This document shows positions 6,214 to 8,580 of a stretch of DNA of 8,580 nucleotides, piece after piece (position 1 is the stretch's first letter; each line of letters starts with the position of its first letter). The notes beneath the pieces are model-generated. The model made no database searches and was not told where the DNA came from. It was given only the letters and a program-made list of their open reading frames with translations. Location of the stretch: positions 1 through 8,580 of the forward strand of contig VAWY01000079.1 of NCBI GenBank assembly GCA_005888335.1, read 5' to 3'. Source of the stretch: Actinomycetota bacterium. GTDB taxonomy: Bacteria; Actinomycetota; Thermoleophilia; Solirubrobacterales; Solirubrobacteraceae. Made by a program: the position numbers and the translations under genes.

Positions 6214-6264
6214 CAATCGCTTCGCGGATTGCCTTGCGCGAACTTCGTTCGCGGGGCGCGTTTT
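6214..6264 (+). terminator. Two hairpins and a T-run between the MerR gene and apt
   Basis: The 58-bp gap holds CAATCGC-ttc-GC(g)GATTG (6214-6231, one bulge). It also holds a perfect 7-bp stem, CGCGAAC-ttc-GTTCGCG (6237-6253), followed after seven bases by TTTT (6261-6264). An alternative pairing of CGCG 6237-6240 with CGCG 6257-6260 would place the stem directly against the T-run. This could be an intrinsic terminator for the MerR transcript or a leader structure for apt. The short T-run and distance make it uncertain. Confidence 0.4.
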
Positions 6265-6268
6265 GGAA

Positions 6269-6784
6269 ATGACTGACCTCAGGTCCTACATCCGCGACAT
6301 CCCGGACTTCCCGAAGCCGGGGATCCTGTTTCGCGACATCACGCCGCTGATGGCCTCGCCCGAGGGCTTCCGCGCGGCGGTCGACGGCCTGGCCGCCCAC
6401 GGGCGCGAGGTCGGCGCGCGGCTGGTCATCGGCGCCGAGGCCCGCGGCTTCCTGCTCGGACCCGCGATCGCCAACGAGCTCGACGCGGGGTTCGTCCTCG
6501 CCCGCAAGCCCGGCAAGCTGCCCTACGAGACGGTGACCGCCGAGTACCAGCTCGAGTACGGCACCGATCGCCTCGAACTGCACACCGACGCGATCGCGCC
6601 GGGGACGCGCGTGCTCGTCCACGACGACCTGCTGGCCACCGGCGGCACGGCGCAGGCGCTGTGCTCGCTGGTCGAGCAGCTCGGGGGCACGGTGGCCGGC
6701 TGCGGCTTCTTGATCGAGCTGACGGAGCTGCGCGGGCGCGAGCGCCTGGCGCCGCACGACGTCCACGCGCTGCTCCCGTACTAG
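6269..6784 (+). CDS. apt: Adenine phosphoribosyltransferase
   Basis: Cytoplasmic purine-salvage enzyme: adenine + PRPP gives AMP + PPi. The 171-aa length is exactly that expected of bacterial Apt. The N-terminus IRDIPDFPKPGILFRDITPL (8-27) is the family hallmark. GAEARGF is at 55-61, and RKPGKLPYET (79-88) is the flexible catalytic loop. LEYGTDRLELH follows (95-105). VLVHDDLLATGGTA (115-128) is the PRPP-binding motif with both acidic residues. ATG 6269 is chosen because residues align from there; the only SD-like sequence, GGAA, abuts it, so initiation signals are poor. Sequence in the same frame further upstream lies inside the MerR gene and is not coding. It is followed by a strong hairpin at 6783-6838. 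Confidence 0.95.
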   Translation: MTDLRSYIRDIPDFPKPGILFRDITPLMASPEGFRAAVDGLAAHGREVGARLVIGAEARGFLLGPAIANELDAGFVLARKPGKLPYETVTAEYQLEYGTDRLELHTDAIAPGTRVLVHDDLLATGGTAQALCSLVEQLGGTVAGCGFLIELTELRGRERLAPHDVHALLPY

Positions 6785-6838
6785 TGGGCCCGTCCGCAAA
6801 TCCGACGCGGAACCGGCGGACTTACGGACGGATCCACT
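6783..6838 (+). other. Long hairpin spanning the apt stop to the next start
   Basis: Arms AGTGGGCCCGTCCG (6783-6796) and CGGACGGATCCACT (6825-6838) pair with 12 Watson-Crick pairs, one G-U and one C-A mismatch around a 28-nt loop. The left arm begins inside the apt stop codon. The right arm ends one base before ATG 6840, so the whole gap is one structure. The right arm covers the place where an SD would lie. There is no T-run after it. It may end apt transcripts, protect the 3' end, or restrain translation of the next gene. Confidence 0.5.
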
Positions 6839-6839
6839 G

Positions 6840-7277
6840 ATGCCCGCCGCGCGCGCCAGCCGGACGCTGCCCGCGAGCTCGGCGGCGGTGTGGCGGGTGG
6901 CGGCCGACCCGTACGCGCTGCCGCGGTGGTGGCCGCGCGTCGTGCGCGTGGAGGGGGTCAAGCCGCGGACGTTCACGATGGTGATGCAGACCGCGCGCGG
7001 CCGGGCGGTGCGCGCCGACTTCCGCGTCACCGAGCAGGAGCAGGGGCGCCGGCGCGTGTGGGTGCAGGAGCTCGCCGGCACGCCGTTCGAGAAGTACTTC
7101 GCCAGCGTGGTCACCGAGCTGCGCGTCGTCCCGGCCGGGGACTCGCAGGCGACGGTGACGCTCGAGATGCGCCAGCGGCTGCGCGGGATCTCGCGCTTCG
7201 GCGGCTTCATGGCGAGCCGCGCGGCGCGACGGATCCTGCGCGAGGCCCTCGAAGGGCTCGCGGAGGCCGTCGGCTGA
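6840..7277 (+). CDS. SRPBCC (START/polyketide-cyclase fold) family protein
   Basis: 145 aa with the layout of a single SRPBCC domain. It opens with a beta strand and the typical helix SSAAVWRVAADPYALPRWWP (13-32). Alternating strands follow (RTFTMVMQ, VRADFRVTEQE, RVWVQEL, SVVTELRVV, ATVTLEMRQRL). A long C-terminal helix (about 122-144) closes the hydrophobic pocket. There is no signal peptide or transmembrane helix. The fold binds hydrophobic ligands or acts on them; ligand and function cannot be told. ATG 6840 has only weak SD-like GGA, and its upstream region is folded in a hairpin. The stop TGA shares bases with the ATG of the next gene (TGATG at 7275-7279), which indicates translational coupling and suggests a joint role with that FAD enzyme, perhaps on a lipid substrate. 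Confidence 0.75.
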   Translation: MPAARASRTLPASSAAVWRVAADPYALPRWWPRVVRVEGVKPRTFTMVMQTARGRAVRADFRVTEQEQGRRRVWVQELAGTPFEKYFASVVTELRVVPAGDSQATVTLEMRQRLRGISRFGGFMASRAARRILREALEGLAEAVG

Positions 7278-8580
7278 TGCGCTGGTGGGGGTGGGGCGAG
7301 GAGTCGCACCCGCCGGCGCTGCCCCCGCATGCCCTGGATCGGCTGCGCCACGAGCTCGGGCTGGCGCCCGGCGCGCGCGGCGAGCGGGTGGACCTCGACG
7401 CCGTCCGCCTGCCCGACAGCGCGCTGGGCGAAGGCGCCCGGGCGGCGCTCGACCGCGCCGCCGGCGCCGGGTGGGTGCGCGACGACCGCGAGTCGCGGAT
7501 CCGCCACGCCGCCGGGCGCGGGCTGCCCGACCTGCTGCGCCTGCGCCGCGGCGAGGCCGACCCGGCGCCCGACGCGGTCGTCAGCCCGGGCGGCGACGCC
7601 GAGCTGCGCGCGGTGCTCGAGGCATGCGCCGAGCACCGCGTCGCCGTGGTGCCGTTCGGCGGCGGGACGAGCGTCGTGGGCGGCGTCGAGCCGCTGCGCG
7701 GCGGCTGCGAGGCGGTCATCGCGCTCGACCTCGCCCGGCTCGACAAGGTCGACGTCGACGGGCGCTCGCTGCTGGCCACCGCCGGGGCCGGCGTGCGGCT
7801 GCCCGAGCTCGAGGCGCGCCTGGCCCACGCCGGCGTCACCCTCGGCCACTTCCCGCAGTCGTTCGAGTACGCGACCGTCGGCGGCTGCGTTGCCACGCGC
7901 AGCGCGGGCCAGGCCTCGACCGGCTACGGGCGCATCGACGAGCTCGTCCGGGGCGTGCGCCTCGCCGCCCCCGCGGGCGACCTCGCGCCTCCCGCGCTGC
8001 CGGCCAGCGCCGCCGGGCCGGACCTGCGCGAGCTCGTCGTCGGCTCGGAGGGCGCGCTCGGGGTCATCAGCGAGGCGACGCTCACGGTGCGCCCCGCGCC
8101 CGCCGTGCGGCGCTACGAGGGCGTGGTCTTCGCCTCGTTCGCCGAGGGCGCCGAAGCGCTGCGCGCGTGCGCCCAGCGCGACGCCGCCCCCGACGTCGCA
8201 CGACTGAGCGACGAGGACGAGACGCGGCTGACGCTCGCGCTCGCCGGCGAGACCCGCGCCACGCGCGCGATGGGCCTCTACCTGCGTGCGCGCGGCATCC
8301 GCGGGGGCTGCCTGGCCATCGTCGGCTGGGAGGGCGCCGGCCACCACGTGCGGCGCCGGCGCGCGCGGTCGCTGGCCGTCCTGCGCCACGCAGGCGCGGT
8401 CCCGCTCGGCGCCGCGCCGGGCCGCGCGTGGGCCCGCGCGCGCTTCGAGGGTCCCTACCTGCGCGACGACCTCCTCGACCACGGCGTGCTCGTCGAGACG
8501 CTCGAGACCGCCCACCGCTGGTCGCGCCTGGACGACCTGTACCGCAACGTGGCCGGTGCCCTGCGCGCCGCGCTGCGCGC
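7277..8580 (+). CDS. FAD-binding oxidase, alkyl-DHAP-synthase type, 3' end outside window
   Basis: An open frame from ATG 7277 to the window edge gives 434 residues with no stop; the family is usually about 530 aa, so the C-terminus is missing. It starts MRWWGWGEESHP, characteristic of actinobacterial alkyldihydroxyacetonephosphate-synthase-like proteins. The PCMH/VAO-type FAD domain includes VVSPGGDAEL near 104, the pyrophosphate loop PFGGGTSVVGG (126-136), GHFPQSFEYATVGGCVATRS (around 192-211), SAGQASTGYGRIDEL, and VVGSEGALGVISEATLTVRP (252-271). The cap domain ends visibly with RFEGPYLRDDLLDHGVLVETLETA, here given only as landmarks around 396-419. In eukaryotes the family swaps an acyl for an alkyl chain on DHAP to make ether lipids; many bacterial members have unknown substrates. 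The C-terminal catalytic His motif cannot be checked. It is coupled to the SRPBCC gene by TGATG overlap. Confidence 0.88.
   Translation, partial: MRWWGWGEESHPPALPPHALDRLRHELGLAPGARGERVDLDAVRLPDSALGEGARAALDRAAGAGWVRDDRESRIRHAAGRGLPDLLRLRRGEADPAPDAVVSPGGDAELRAVLEACAEHRVAVVPFGGGTSVVGGVEPLRGGCEAVIALDLARLDKVDVDGRSLLATAGAGVRLPELEARLAHAGVTLGHFPQSFEYATVGGCVATRSAGQASTGYGRIDELVRGVRLAAPAGDLAPPALPASAAGPDLRELVVGSEGALGVISEATLTVRPAPAVRRYEGVVFASFAEGAEALRACAQRDAAPDVARLSDEDETRLTLALAGETRATRAMGLYLRARGIRGGCLAIVGWEGAGHHVRRRRARSLAVLRHAGAVPLGAAPGRAWARARFEGPYLRDDLLDHGVLVETLETAHRWSRLDDLYRNVAGALRAALR

Noticed and set aside
7329..8207. Plus-strand frame of 292 codons inside the FAD-oxidase gene
   Set aside because: Ser/Ala/Arg-rich shadow; the correct frame starts at 7277 and stays open to the window end with all family motifs.
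6179..8515. Long minus-strand open frame of 778 codons opposite apt, the SRPBCC gene and the FAD oxidase
   Set aside because: Composition is Arg/Ala/Gly-rich with no domain; the plus-strand genes have clear family motifs. Such antisense frames are common at this GC content.
1..8580. CRISPR array, tRNA/rRNA gene, insertion sequence or phage module
   Set aside because: No regularly spaced repeats, no cloverleaf or rRNA-like sequence and no transposase, integrase or phage-like protein was seen on either strand.

Overview
The window is very GC-rich chromosomal DNA with tightly packed genes, frequent GTG starts and TGATG-type overlaps. Gene content points to a high-GC actinobacterium. A compact RsiG-like protein, a GarA-type FHA protein carrying a zinc ribbon, and a secreted clan-A glycosidase-like protein suggest a deep lineage such as Thermoleophilia/Solirubrobacterales. 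That placement is inference from gene style, not from a marker-gene tree.

Layout. (1) 102-512, minus strand: the decayed C-terminal remnant of a glycosidase-like paralogue, with one frameshift and one in-frame TGA. (2) 573-2132, minus: an intact secreted glycoside-hydrolase-like protein of 519 aa. (3) 2133-2179: a 47-bp divergent promoter region with a perfect 7-bp inverted repeat. (4) 2180-3835, plus: proS, prolyl-tRNA synthetase with an editing insertion domain. (5) 3817-4488: a CDP-alcohol phosphatidyltransferase overlapping the end of proS. (6) 4464-4512: a good sigma70-type promoter whose -35 box lies in an inverted repeat. (7) 4545-4811: a small RsiG-like (WhiG anti-sigma/c-di-GMP family) protein. 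(8) 4827-5306: a zinc ribbon plus FHA protein closely resembling mycobacterial GarA/corynebacterial OdhI. (9) 5473-6210: a MerR-family regulator of the Rv1828/FtsR type. (10) 6269-6784: apt. (11) 6840-7277 and 7277 to the window edge: an SRPBCC-fold protein translationally coupled to an FAD-binding oxidase of the alkyl-DHAP-synthase type. The latter is cut by the window end.

The pgsA-like / garA-like / ftsR-like order matches the M. tuberculosis block Rv1822 ... Rv1827-Rv1828. Here, however, an RsiG-like gene sits directly before the FHA gene, where mycobacteria have gcvH. This would place a putative c-di-GMP-linked anti-sigma factor, a Ser/Thr-kinase-responsive FHA switch and a cell-division-type MerR regulator side by side. 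It is the most interesting biology in the window. The functional link is inference from co-location and sequence family only.

No rRNA, tRNA, CRISPR array, transposase or phage gene is visible. No gene-free stretch exceeds about 170 bases once the remnant is counted.
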